Shown here one piece after another: positions 44,952 through 53,677 of a stretch of 64,000 nucleotides of DNA. The stretch is from Streptococcus oralis subsp. dentisani (GTDB lineage: Bacteria; Bacillota; Bacilli; Lactobacillales; Streptococcaceae). The translations under genes and the position numbers were made by a program. The notes under the pieces were generated by a model. That model was not told the origin of the DNA and did not search any database. It saw nothing but the letters and a program-made list of their open reading frames with translations. The number at the start of each line of letters is the position of its first letter. Position 1 is the first letter of the stretch. The stretch spans positions 62,001 to 126,000 of the forward strand of contig NZ_NCUW01000030.1 in the NCBI RefSeq assembly GCF_002096335.1, in the 5' to 3' direction.

Positions 44952-46007
44952 ATGTATCTTGCTATCAAAGAAATATTACGAAACAAACTTCGATATAGTT
45001 TGATTCTAACTACTATTTTTCTTATCGCTTTTATGGTCTTTTTTATGACCAGTTTAGCTCTTGGCCTCGTGAGAAATAACAGAGCAGCTATTGATAACTG
45101 GCAAGCGACGGGTGTGGTTTTATCTGACTACGCAAATGATAATTTGACAGCATCCTTTATTCCTGAAAATAACTACAAGGATAAGAGTTCTAAAGAGGCT
45201 GCTCCCCTTGGCTATATGTTCGCTGTGACCAATCTAGTCGATGATAGTGAAAAGGTCAATGTTTCCATCTTTGCTCAAGAGTGGGACTCTTTTATCTCTC
45301 CTAGTTTGACGGAGGGTCGTTATCCTGAAGGAGATGATGAGGTTGTCGTGGATCAGTCCTTTGAGAATTATGGGATGAAGCTAGGTGATACCATTCAGCT
45401 CAATGGAAGCGAGGCAAGTTACAAGATTGTAGGTCTGACTCAAGATAATAAATTTTTCACCGAGCCTGTTGTCTTTACGAGTCTGTCAACTTATTGGACC
45501 TTACAAGGAACCTTGAAAGCCAATCATTCTATCTCTGCCTTGGTATTGAAAAATGATATAGAAGTGGCTGGAGACGGACTGAAACAGATTTCTATTCCAA
45601 AAATGATATCGAAAATTCCTGGTTACACACCTCAGGTGAATGTATTTTCAGGCATGATTCTTGCTATGATTGTTATCACAGGCTTGATTGTGGGGATTTT
45701 TGTCTATATCATTACCATCCAAAAACTAGGACTTTATGGAATAATGCGGGCTCAGGGAATACAGATCAAAACCATTGTATGGTCTCTTTTCTGTCAAATC
45801 TTCCTTCTAGCTGGTATGGGGATTGCTTTAGCCTTGCTGGCTATTGGAGGAGTGATTTTAGTCTTACCAGCTACCTTCTTTTTCTACCCAAGTTGGTTAG
45901 CCTACTCTATCCTAAGTTTGGTAATTTCCTTGATGGCCCTTCTAGGTGGTGTCATTTCACTTCCACGCTTGCTAAAGGTGGACCCGATTACTGCGATTGC
46001 AGAGTGA
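44952..46007 (+). CDS. ABC transporter permease (FtsX/MacB-like)
   Basis: This is a 351-residue permease with one N-terminal membrane helix (about 16-38), a large extracytoplasmic MacB-type domain (about 45-225) and three C-terminal helices (about 232-335). Such proteins export peptides or drugs, or transmit signals, with a separate ATPase. A strong AAAGGAG site precedes the ATG. The ATPase gene follows after 13 bp. The substrate is unknown. Confidence 0.9.
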   Translation: MYLAIKEILRNKLRYSLILTTIFLIAFMVFFMTSLALGLVRNNRAAIDNWQATGVVLSDYANDNLTASFIPENNYKDKSSKEAAPLGYMFAVTNLVDDSEKVNVSIFAQEWDSFISPSLTEGRYPEGDDEVVVDQSFENYGMKLGDTIQLNGSEASYKIVGLTQDNKFFTEPVVFTSLSTYWTLQGTLKANHSISALVLKNDIEVAGDGLKQISIPKMISKIPGYTPQVNVFSGMILAMIVITGLIVGIFVYIITIQKLGLYGIMRAQGIQIKTIVWSLFCQIFLLAGMGIALALLAIGGVILVLPATFFFYPSWLAYSILSLVISLMALLGGVISLPRLLKVDPITAIAE

Positions 46008-46020
46008 TAAGGAGAATAGT

Positions 46021-46701
46021 ATGACAACATTGATTGAAATGAATCAAGTGACAAAAACCTACGGGGAAGGAAAGATGAAAGTCGTTGCCCTACATGAGAC
46101 GAATTTTCAGCTAAATGCGGGAGAATTCGTAGCTATCGTTGGGCCTTCAGGCTCTGGAAAGACGACCTTTCTAACAACTCTAGGACAACTTCAGGAAGCA
46201 TCAAGTGGAAAGATTTTGGTAAAGGGGAAAGAAACAGGCAGTTTGACGGAGAAGGAGAAAACAGCTCTCCGTTTTAGAGAGTTTGGCTTCATTCTTCAGG
46301 CTTCAAACTTGATTCCTTTTCTAACGGTCAAGGAACAGCTTGATTTGATTGACAGACTGGATAAGGGAAAAAATAGGAAAAGTGATCGAAAAGAGTTACT
46401 TGACCTGTTGGATTTGGAAAAAGTTCAAAATCAGTATCCCAAGGCTTTATCAGGTGGCGAACGTCAGCGTGCGGCGATTGCTAGAGCGCTTTATAACAAT
46501 CCAAGCATCGTGCTTGCAGATGAGCCGACAGCCAGTCTGGATACCCAGCGTGCTTACCAAGTAACGGAGATGTTGGCTGCCATTGCCCACGAACAAGGGA
46601 GAGGAGTTGTTATGATTACACATGATACACGCCTTCTTGATAAGGTTGACCGTATCTATGTCATGAATGATGGCCACCTAGTAGAAAAAACACATGCATA
46701 A
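46021..46701 (+). CDS. ABC transporter ATP-binding protein (MacB/LolD-like)
   Basis: This 226-residue ATPase has a complete Walker A (GPSGSGKTT), the Q-loop FILQASNLIPF, the signature LSGGERQRAAIARAL, Walker B VLADEPTASLD and the H-loop MITHDTRLL. The start MTTLIEMNQVTKTYGEG at 46021 follows AAGGAG. It pairs with the preceding permease. Confidence 0.94.
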   Translation: MTTLIEMNQVTKTYGEGKMKVVALHETNFQLNAGEFVAIVGPSGSGKTTFLTTLGQLQEASSGKILVKGKETGSLTEKEKTALRFREFGFILQASNLIPFLTVKEQLDLIDRLDKGKNRKSDRKELLDLLDLEKVQNQYPKALSGGERQRAAIARALYNNPSIVLADEPTASLDTQRAYQVTEMLAAIAHEQGRGVVMITHDTRLLDKVDRIYVMNDGHLVEKTHA

Positions 46702-46707
46702 AAAAGA

Positions 46708-46742
46708 GAGTGGATGGTACTGGTTACTGTTCACTTTTTTGA
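46708..46742 (+). terminator. Terminator after the ABC exporter
   Basis: AGTGGATGGTA pairs with the arm TTACTGTTCACT, including several G-T pairs, followed by six T. Confidence 0.55.
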
Positions 46743-46816
46743 TTGCCAACTTTAAAAAATGACGTTGACTTTTTATAAAATTCCTGGTATTCATAGCTGA
46801 TTTTTGAGAATTGTGG

Positions 46817-46822
46817 TATAAT
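46817..46822 (+). promoter_or_regulatory. Extended -10 promoter abutting the U32 start codon
   Basis: TGGTATAAT ends 7 bp before the ATG at 46830, so the predicted transcript starts at, or one base before, the start codon. Confidence 0.65.
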
Positions 46823-46829
46823 TTTTCTT

Positions 46830-47759
46830 ATGGAAAAGATTATCATTACAGCAACTGCTGAAAGTATTGAACAAGTTGAACAGTTACTTAAAGCTGACGT
46901 AGATCGTATCTATGTCGGTGAGAAAGATTTTGGTCTTCGTCTGCCAACGACCTTTAGTTATGAAGAGTTGCGCACCATCGCTAAGCTGGTTCATGATGCG
47001 AGTAAGGAATTGATCGTTGCGGTTAACGCCCTCATGCACCAAGATATGATGGACCGTATCAAGCCCTTCCTAGACTTCTTGGAAGAAATCAAGACAGACT
47101 ATATTACAGTAGGAGATGCAGGTGTCTTTTACGTGGTCAACCGTGATGGCTATTCCTTCAAGACTATCTACGATGCTTCAACTATGGTAACTAGTAGTCG
47201 TCAGATTAATTTCTGGGGTCAAAAGGCAGGAGCTTCTGAGGCGGTTTTAGCGCGTGAAATTCCATCTGCTGAACTCTTTAAGATGCCAGAGATTTTGGAA
47301 ATTCCTGCTGAAGTCTTGGTTTATGGTGCCAGTGTCATTCACCATTCTAAGCGTCCGCTCTTACAAAACTACTACAACTTCACGCACATCGATGATGAAA
47401 AAACACGTAAACGTGATCTCTTCCTTGCAGAACCGAGTGACCCAGAAAGCCATTACTCTATCTTTGAAGACAATCATGGTACCCACATCTTTGCTAACAA
47501 TGACCTTGATTTAATGACCAAATTGACTGAGTTGGTTGAGCATGGTTTCACCCATTGGAAGCTAGAAGGACTCTACACTCCAGGTCAGAATTTTGTTGAG
47601 ATTGCTAAACTCTTTATCCAAGCGCGTAGCTTGATCCAAGAGGGTAACTTTAGCCATGATCAAGCCTTCTTGCTGGATGAAGAAGTCCGTAAACTTCATC
47701 CTAAAAATCGTTTCCTTGATACAGGATTTTATGACTACGATCCTGATATGGTTAAATAG
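46830..47759 (+). CDS. U32-family peptidase-like protein (YrrN-like)
   Basis: This 309-residue protein belongs to the short, YrrN-like branch of peptidase family U32, whose longer relatives act with prephenate-derived cofactors in tRNA or rRNA hydroxylation. It begins MEKIIITATAESIEQVEQLL, has the IYVGEKDFGLR and VNALMHQDMM blocks and ends in DYDPDMVK. In other Firmicutes it pairs with a longer U32 gene, which is not seen here. There is no ribosome binding site in front of the ATG. Confidence 0.88.
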   Translation: MEKIIITATAESIEQVEQLLKADVDRIYVGEKDFGLRLPTTFSYEELRTIAKLVHDASKELIVAVNALMHQDMMDRIKPFLDFLEEIKTDYITVGDAGVFYVVNRDGYSFKTIYDASTMVTSSRQINFWGQKAGASEAVLAREIPSAELFKMPEILEIPAEVLVYGASVIHHSKRPLLQNYYNFTHIDDEKTRKRDLFLAEPSDPESHYSIFEDNHGTHIFANNDLDLMTKLTELVEHGFTHWKLEGLYTPGQNFVEIAKLFIQARSLIQEGNFSHDQAFLLDEEVRKLHPKNRFLDTGFYDYDPDMVK

Positions 47760-47764
47760 GACAT

Positions 47765-47795
47765 AAAAACCCGAAATAAAAATGTTCGGGTTTTT
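47765..47795 (+). terminator. Terminator after the U32 gene
   Basis: AAAAACCCGAA pairs with TTCGGGTTTTT. Confidence 0.9.
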
Positions 47796-47800
47796 CCAGT

Positions 47801-47835
47801 GTATCCATGAAATAAAAACGGATACATGTTATAAT
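47801..47835 (+). promoter_or_regulatory. rpiA promoter with an inverted repeat
   Basis: GTATCC (47801-47806) and GGATAC (47820-47825) form an inverted repeat across the -35 position. TGTTATAAT gives an extended -10 (TATAAT 47830-47835). The repeat could be an operator. Confidence 0.5.
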
Positions 47836-47864
47836 AAAAATAGCTCTTTAATGGAGGTGTTTGA

Positions 47865-48548
47865 GTGGAAAATCTGAAGAAAATGGCAGGTATCAAGGCT
47901 GCTGAGTTTGTCAAGGATGGCATGGTAGTCGGACTTGGAACGGGCTCTACTGCCTACTATTTCGTAGAAGAAATCGGTCGTCGGATTAAGGAAGAAAGTT
48001 TACAGATTACTGCTGTAACAACTTCCAGTGTGACCAGTAAACAGGCCGAAGGTCTTAATATCCCGCTCAAGTCGATTGATCAAGTGGACTTTGTCGATGT
48101 GACAGTCGACGGAGCGGATGAAGTAGATAGCCAGTTTAACGGGATCAAAGGCGGTGGGGGTGCCCTTCTGATGGAGAAGGTTGTCGCAACGCCCTCAAAA
48201 GAATACATTTGGGTGGTGGATGAAAGCAAACTGGTAGAAAAACTAGGTGCTTTTAAATTGCCAGTAGAAGTGGTTCAATATGGCGCAGAGCAGGTTTTTC
48301 GTCGTTTTGAGCGAGCTGGCTACAAACCAAGTTTCCGTGAAAAAGACGGTCAACGTTTTGTGACAGATATGCAGAACTTTATCATTGATCTAGCCTTGGA
48401 AGTCATTGAAGACCCAATTGCTTTCGGACAAGAATTGGATCATGTCGTTGGTGTCGTCGAGCATGGCTTATTCAACCAAATGGTGGATAAGGTCATCGTA
48501 GCGGGACGAGATGGTGTTCAGATTTTAACTTCAACAAAAGCAAAATAA
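47865..48548 (+). CDS. rpiA: Ribose-5-phosphate isomerase A
   Basis: RpiA interconverts ribose 5-phosphate and ribulose 5-phosphate in the pentose phosphate pathway. The 227-residue protein starts at GTG with the strong GGAGG site. It has [18 protein letters not shown] (phosphate loop), [20 protein letters not shown] with catalytic acidic residues, and the [10 protein letters not shown] lysine. It heads the nucleoside-salvage group, where it links ribose-5-P from DeoB to central metabolism. Confidence 0.97.
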   Translation: MENLKKMAGIKAAEFVKDGMVVGLGTGSTAYYFVEEIGRRIKEESLQITAVTTSSVTSKQAEGLNIPLKSIDQVDFVDVTVDGADEVDSQFNGIKGGGGALLMEKVVATPSKEYIWVVDESKLVEKLGAFKLPVEVVQYGAEQVFRRFERAGYKPSFREKDGQRFVTDMQNFIIDLALEVIEDPIAFGQELDHVVGVVEHGLFNQMVDKVIVAGRDGVQILTSTKAK

Positions 48549-48562
48549 TAAGGAGACAGATT

Positions 48563-49774
48563 ATGTCAAAATTTAATCGAATTCACTTGGTGGTACTGGA
48601 TTCTGTCGGAATTGGTGCTGCACCAGATGCTAATAACTTTGTCAATGCAGGGGTTCCAGATGGAGCTTCTGATACACTGGGACACATTTCCAAAACAGTT
48701 GGTTTGAATGTTCCAAACATGGCTAAAATCGGTCTAGGAAATATTCCTCGCGAAACGCCTTTGAAGACTGTACCAGCTGAAAGCAATCCAACAGGATATG
48801 CAACAAAACTAGAAGAAGTATCTCTTGGTAAGGATACTATGACTGGACACTGGGAAATCATGGGACTTAACATTACGGAGCCTTTCGATATTTTCTGGAA
48901 TGGATTCCCGGAAGAAATCTTGACGAAAATCGAAGAATTCTCAGGACGCAAGGTCATTCGTGAAGCTAACAAACCGTACTCAGGAACGGCTGTTATCGAT
49001 GACTTTGGACCACGTCAAATGGAAACTGGGGAGTTGATTATCTATACTTCAGCTGACCCTGTCTTGCAAATCGCTGCCCACGAAGACATCATTCCTTTGG
49101 ATGAACTTTACCGTATTTGTGAATACGCTCGTTCGATCACTCTTGAGCGTCCAGCCCTTCTAGGTCGTATCATTGCCCGTCCATATGTAGGTGAGCCTGG
49201 AAACTTCACTCGCACGGCAAATCGTCGTGACTTGGCTGTATCTCCATTTGCACCAACCGTTCTCGACAAACTCAACGAAGCTGGTATCGATACTTATGCC
49301 GTTGGAAAAATAAATGATATCTTTAACGGTGCTGGTATCAACCATGACATGGGTCATAACAAGTCAAATAGTCATGGAATTGATACACTGTTGAAGACTA
49401 TGGGACTTGCTGAGTTTGAAAAAGGATTCTCATTTACAAACTTGGTAGACTTTGATGCTCTTTACGGTCACCGCCGTAACGCTCATGGTTACCGTGATTG
49501 CTTGCATGAGTTTGATGAGCGCTTGCCTGAAATTATCGCCGCCATGCGAGAGGATGACCTTCTCTTGATTACTGCGGACCATGGAAATGATCCAACCTAC
49601 GCGGGTACAGACCACACTCGTGAATACATTCCACTTTTGGCTTACAGTCCTGCCTTTAAAGGAAACGGTTTGATTCCAGTTGGACATTTTGCTGATATCT
49701 CTGCAACAGTTGCGGATAACTTTGGTGTTGAAACAGCCATGATTGGAGAAAGTTTCTTAGATAAATTGGTATAA
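48563..49774 (+). CDS. deoB: Phosphopentomutase
   Basis: DeoB converts ribose-1-P or deoxyribose-1-P to the 5-phosphates, the step after nucleoside phosphorolysis. The 403-residue alkaline-phosphatase-fold enzyme has metal-binding Asp in [14 protein letters not shown], the activating threonine in [13 protein letters not shown], and the C-terminal metal motif [20 protein letters not shown]. It lies 14 bp after rpiA. Confidence 0.97.
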   Translation: MSKFNRIHLVVLDSVGIGAAPDANNFVNAGVPDGASDTLGHISKTVGLNVPNMAKIGLGNIPRETPLKTVPAESNPTGYATKLEEVSLGKDTMTGHWEIMGLNITEPFDIFWNGFPEEILTKIEEFSGRKVIREANKPYSGTAVIDDFGPRQMETGELIIYTSADPVLQIAAHEDIIPLDELYRICEYARSITLERPALLGRIIARPYVGEPGNFTRTANRRDLAVSPFAPTVLDKLNEAGIDTYAVGKINDIFNGAGINHDMGHNKSNSHGIDTLLKTMGLAEFEKGFSFTNLVDFDALYGHRRNAHGYRDCLHEFDERLPEIIAAMREDDLLLITADHGNDPTYAGTDHTREYIPLLAYSPAFKGNGLIPVGHFADISATVADNFGVETAMIGESFLDKLV

Positions 49775-49775
49775 G

Positions 49776-50336
49776 ATGACGAGATATGCTTTACTTGTTC
49801 GGGGCATTAATGTCGGTGGGAAAAATAAGGTTGTCATGGCGCAACTCCGTCAAGAACTGACAGAGTTGGGACTGGAAAAGGTTGAAACCTACATCAACAG
49901 TGGCAATATCTTCTTTACTTCGATAGCCCCCAAAGCCCGATTGGTTGAAAAGTTAGAGACTTTCTTTAAAGTCCATTATCCATTTATTCAGAGCTTTTCT
50001 TTGCTGAGTCTAGAGGACTTTGAGGCGGAACTTGACAATCTACCAGGTTGGTGGACAAAAGACATGGCACGAAAAGATGTCCTCTTCTACACGGAGGGCT
50101 TGGATGTGGATCAAGTCATCGAGAAAGTGGACAGTTTGGAACTGGAAGATGAAGTCGTTCATTTTGGTAAACTTGGGATTTTCTGGGGGAAATTTTCTGA
50201 AGAATCTTACTATGCAACAGCCTATCACAAGTACTTACTCAAGATGCCTTTCTACCGCCAAATCACCATTCGTAATGCAAAAACCTTTGACAAAATTGGT
50301 AAATTACTAAAAAATAATAAAGGAGACACACAATGA
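49776..50336 (+). CDS. DUF1697-family protein
   Basis: This 186-residue protein starts MTRYALLVRGINVGGKNKV and contains TYINSGNIFFTS, the DUF1697 hallmark. Function is unknown. It sits one base after deoB, and its end overlaps punA by 4 bp, so it is embedded in the salvage operon. A role in nucleoside use is only suggested by position. Confidence 0.9.
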   Translation: MTRYALLVRGINVGGKNKVVMAQLRQELTELGLEKVETYINSGNIFFTSIAPKARLVEKLETFFKVHYPFIQSFSLLSLEDFEAELDNLPGWWTKDMARKDVLFYTEGLDVDQVIEKVDSLELEDEVVHFGKLGIFWGKFSEESYYATAYHKYLLKMPFYRQITIRNAKTFDKIGKLLKNNKGDTQ

Positions 50337-51142
50337 CATTTTTAGACAAAATCAAGGAAACAGCTGCTTTTTTGAAAGAAAAGGGTGTCCTAGCGCCTGA
50401 ATTTGGTTTAATCCTTGGATCAGGTCTGGGAGAACTTGCAGAAGAAATCCAAAATCCAGTAGTTGTAGACTATGCAGAAATTCCAAACTGGGGTCGTTCA
50501 ACCGTAGTTGGTCACGCTGGTAAATTGGTATATGGAGAACTTTCTGGTCGCAAGGTCTTGGCTCTTCAAGGGCGTTTCCATTTCTACGAAGGAAACCCTC
50601 TTGAAGTGGTAACTTTCCCTGTACGTGTCATGAAAGTTCTCGGCTGTGAGGGTGTCATTGTTACCAACGCTGCAGGAGGTATCGGCTACGGTCCTGGTAC
50701 CTTGATGGCTATCTCAGACCATATCAACTTTACGGGTCAAAATCCGTTGATTGGTGAAAATTTAGATGACTTTGGTCCACGTTTCCCAGATATGTCTAAA
50801 GCCTACACTCCAGAATATCGTGCAACTGCCCATGAAGTGGCTAAAAAACTCGGTATCAAGCTTGATGAAGGTGTCTATATCGGTGTAACTGGTCCGACTT
50901 ATGAAACACCTGCAGAGATTCGTGCCTATAAGACATTGGGAGCAGATGCAGTTGGTATGTCCACTGTTCCTGAAGTTATTGTGGCAGCCCACTCAGGCTT
51001 GAAAGTTCTCGGTATTTCATGTATTACTAACCATGCTGCTGGTTTCCAAGAAGAACTCAACCACGAGGAAGTTGTAGAAGTGACTGAACGTGTTAAAGAC
51101 GACTTCAAAGGTTTGCTTAAAGCGATTCTTGCTGAATTGTAA
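50333..51142 (+). CDS. punA: Purine-nucleoside phosphorylase (trimeric type)
   Basis: This enzyme phosphorolyses inosine and guanosine to base plus ribose-1-phosphate. The 269-residue protein has GLILGSGLGELAEE, the GHAGKLVYGE and QGRFHFYEG phosphate-site blocks, the VTNAAGG loop, and TGPTYETPAEIRAYKTLGAD with the base-binding residues. The ribosome binding site is AAAGGAG. With deoD downstream, the locus carries both PNP families. Confidence 0.95.
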   Translation: MTFLDKIKETAAFLKEKGVLAPEFGLILGSGLGELAEEIQNPVVVDYAEIPNWGRSTVVGHAGKLVYGELSGRKVLALQGRFHFYEGNPLEVVTFPVRVMKVLGCEGVIVTNAAGGIGYGPGTLMAISDHINFTGQNPLIGENLDDFGPRFPDMSKAYTPEYRATAHEVAKKLGIKLDEGVYIGVTGPTYETPAEIRAYKTLGADAVGMSTVPEVIVAAHSGLKVLGISCITNHAAGFQEELNHEEVVEVTERVKDDFKGLLKAILAEL

Positions 51143-51144
51143 TC

Positions 51145-52429
51145 ATGTTAATAGAATTGAGGAGTATTTTTCGAGAAATCCCTTATAATTTTAGATTATT
51201 CATAGCAGTAATTCTGCAAGGAATAATTTCGGGTTTATCTGGTATATTTCTCCATTATCTTTTAGAGATGGTGGAGGGGCTAGTTTTTGGTCAGTCAGAG
51301 CATCATAGTGGATTTTTGACAGATGGAGTTTCCTCCTCACGGATAGGACTAAGTTTAATAATCGTGGGTCTTAGCTCGTCCTTAGTCTGGTACTTCTTGC
51401 AAAAAGGGTCGAAGATTTTATTCCATCAAAGCTCAGATGAAGGATGAGACTTCGCAATACAAGCTTCATTTTTTAAGACAGCTATTTCATTCAATTTGGC
51501 AGATTATTGCAGTTGGAGGGGGAGCGCCTATTGGAAAAGAAGCTGCGCCACGAGAGATTGGAACTCTATTTGCAGGGCCAATTGGAAAAATATGTATACT
51601 GTCTATGAAGGATCGCATCTTTCTCCTTGCTTGTGGTGCTGGTGCTGGTTTAGCGGCTGTCTATCAGGTTCCATTAACAAGTGTTTTCTTCGTTTTTGAG
51701 ACTCTAGGAATTACTTTATCTATCAAGCGATTTGTCTTAGTCGGTTTGACTACCTATGTGTCAACCTATACAGCAGGATTGGTTATTTCAGATCATGCTC
51801 TCTACCAGATTTCAGCTATTGCATGGTCATTAAAGGAAGTGTGGATTGTCCCTTTATTACTTCTTTTCTTAACCCCCTTAGCTTGGCTTTTTGGTCGCTT
51901 AAGTAAAGAAGTGTCTTCAAACAGGATAAAAGATAAACGAATACTTCTCACATTGCCCTCAGCTTTTCTTTTTCTTGTTGGTCTAGCAATTTACTTTCCG
52001 CATCTACTTGGCAATGGACGCATGATGGCTCAGGAGATTTTAAATGGCAGCAGTGGTCAAACAGTGCTTCTCATGTTTTTCCTAAAAGCAGTGGTCGTTC
52101 TTATTATCCTTTGGGCAGGGGCCTATGGTGGTACTCTTACGCCATCTTTTGCCTTGGGGATGGCTGGAGCTGCTCTCTTGGGCATGATTCTAGGTTTGGA
52201 CAACCAGCCAACCGTTTTACTTTTAGGATCTGTTTGCTTTTTATCTGTGACCTTGAGGGCGCCCATTTCTGCAACCGGATTAGTTATAGGTTTCACTGGG
52301 CTAGGTTTAGATTCTCTTCCGTATCTCTTAGTATCTGCTTTCCTGGCTTATGGTTTTGCAAAAGTGTTAGATCGCTTTCCTTGGGCTAGCATACTGTGTA
52401 AGATGTCAAAGAATAAAGTAATTTGGTAG
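51145..52429 (+). pseudogene. ClC-type chloride channel/antiporter gene, frameshifted
   Basis: The 5' frame (51145-51447) encodes one amphipathic helix and two membrane segments and ends after 100 codons. The 3' frame (from about 51422 to 52429) carries the rest. It includes GGGAPIGKEAAPRE with the gating-type glutamate, YGGTLTPSFALGMAGA and RAPISATG. Removing one T from the run at 51416-51422 joins them as KILSIKAQMKDETS. This is one gene with a single-base lesion or a sequencing error. Translation start in the middle is possible but would lack the first helices. Confidence 0.8.
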
Positions 52430-52580
52430 GAAATGCCCGTTTCTTCTAATCAAGGATTTATCTTAAGAGATTAAAAACTATTGTCAGTTTATCAATAACT
52501 GTTTTAAATAAAAATGTAGTAGGCTTATCGGAGTCATGATTGAATACGATTTTTCCTAGCTATGAAATATAAAAATAAAA

Positions 52581-52627
52581 AAAGAAAGGTAGAGCGTGTG
52601 TTCTGATTTGAATACGAGCGGAAAACT
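52581..52627 (+). repeat. Partial copy 1 of the deoD-upstream structured element
   Basis: It has AAAGAAAGGTAGAGC, a GTGTTC/GAATAC hairpin and GAGCGGAAAACT, but the long hairpin that follows in copies 2 and 3 is missing. Confidence 0.75.
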
Positions 52628-52640
52628 TTTCAAAACAAAA

Positions 52641-52766
52641 AAAGAAAGGATGGGTAAACCGTATTTGCTGAACTGAATACGGGCGGAGAACTGTGTAAAA
52701 AAGATAAACTGTCTAGCATCTGCGATGCGTCGTCAGTTTCCTATTTTTACTTTGTTCTCTGTCGCT
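52641..52766 (+). repeat. Complete copy 2 of the deoD-upstream structured element
   Basis: AAAGAAAGG is followed by a CCGTATT/AATACGG hairpin. A long hairpin of four helices comes next: GAGAAC/GTTCTC, GTAAAAA/TTTTTAC, AAACTG/CAGTTT and GCATC/GATGC. The internal loop between the second and third helix reads AGAT on one side and CCTA on the other. Confidence 0.8.
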
Positions 52767-52782
52767 ATCCTGAATATACAAT

Positions 52783-52906
52783 AAAGAAAGGTAGAGCAAG
52801 GTGTTCTAATTTGAACACGAGCGGAAAACTCGGAAAATAGATAATCTGACTGAGAAATCAGGATTTCTCGTCAGATTCCTAATTTTCAGTCGTTTTCTTC
52901 TCGCTC
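52783..52906 (+). repeat. Complete copy 3 of the deoD-upstream structured element
   Basis: AAAGAAAGGTAGAGC is followed by a GTGTTC/GAACAC hairpin and GAGCG, pairing with CGCTC at the end. The long hairpin has helices GAAAAC/GTTTTC, GAAAAT/ATTTTC, AATCTGAC/GTCAGATT and GAGAAAT/ATTTCTC. The same AGAT/CCTA internal loop lies between the second and third helix. It ends 15 bp before the deoD start codon. Confidence 0.82.
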
Positions 52907-52921
52907 TTTGTATCATAAATT

Positions 52922-53632
52922 ATGTCTATCCATATTGCTGCTCAGCAGGGTGAAATTGCTGACAAAATTCTTCTTCCTGGGGATCCTCTTCGTGCTAAGT
53001 TTATTGCGGAGAACTTCCTTGAAGATGCTGTTTGTTTTAACGAAGTGCGTAACATGTTTGGTTACACTGGTACTTACAAAGGTCACCGTGTATCAGTCAT
53101 GGGAACTGGGATGGGAATGCCGTCTATTTCCATCTATGCGCGTGAGTTGATTGTTGACTACGGTGTTAAGAAATTGATCCGTGTAGGAACTGCAGGTTCT
53201 TTGAATGAGGATGTCCATGTCCGTGAATTGGTCTTGGCACAAGCAGCTGCAACTAACTCAAACATCATCCGCAATGATTGGCCTCAGTATGATTTTCCAC
53301 AAATTGCAAGTTTTGACTTGCTAGATAAGGCCTACCATATCGCCAAAGAACTTGGTATGACAACCCACGTTGGGAATGTTTTGTCATCGGATGTCTTTTA
53401 CTCAAACTACTTTGAAAAGAATATCGAGCTTGGTAAATGGGGCGTCAAGGCTGTGGAAATGGAAGCAGCAGCACTTTACTATTTGGCAGCCCAACACCAT
53501 GTGGATGCGCTAGCTATCATGACCATTTCTGATAGCTTGGTCAATCCAGACGAAGACACCACTGCAGAAGAACGACAAAATACCTTCACCGATATGATGA
53601 AGGTTGGTTTGGAAACCTTGATTGCAGACTAA
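52922..53632 (+). CDS. deoD: Purine-nucleoside phosphorylase DeoD (hexameric type)
   Basis: DeoD phosphorolyses purine nucleosides and deoxynucleosides, including adenosine. The 236-residue protein begins [20 protein letters not shown], with the GDPLRAK phosphate site, TGMGMPS, GTAGSL and the [12 protein letters not shown] ribose-site motif, and SDSLV near the end. The start matches the family exactly, yet no purine-rich ribosome binding site precedes it: the 20 bases upstream are pyrimidine- and AT-rich. A structured repeat ends 15 bp upstream. A shared terminator follows. Confidence 0.96.
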   Translation: MSIHIAAQQGEIADKILLPGDPLRAKFIAENFLEDAVCFNEVRNMFGYTGTYKGHRVSVMGTGMGMPSISIYARELIVDYGVKKLIRVGTAGSLNEDVHVRELVLAQAAATNSNIIRNDWPQYDFPQIASFDLLDKAYHIAKELGMTTHVGNVLSSDVFYSNYFEKNIELGKWGVKAVEMEAAALYYLAAQHHVDALAIMTISDSLVNPDEDTTAEERQNTFTDMMKVGLETLIAD

Positions 53633-53643
53633 AATTGTAATAG

Positions 53644-53677
53644 AAAATCCTGATTTCACTTGAAATCAGGATTTTTT
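53644..53677. terminator. Bidirectional terminator between deoD and pavA
   Basis: AAAATCCTGATTTC pairs perfectly with GAAATCAGGATTTT around ACTT. It overlaps the last codons of pavA. Confidence 0.92.
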
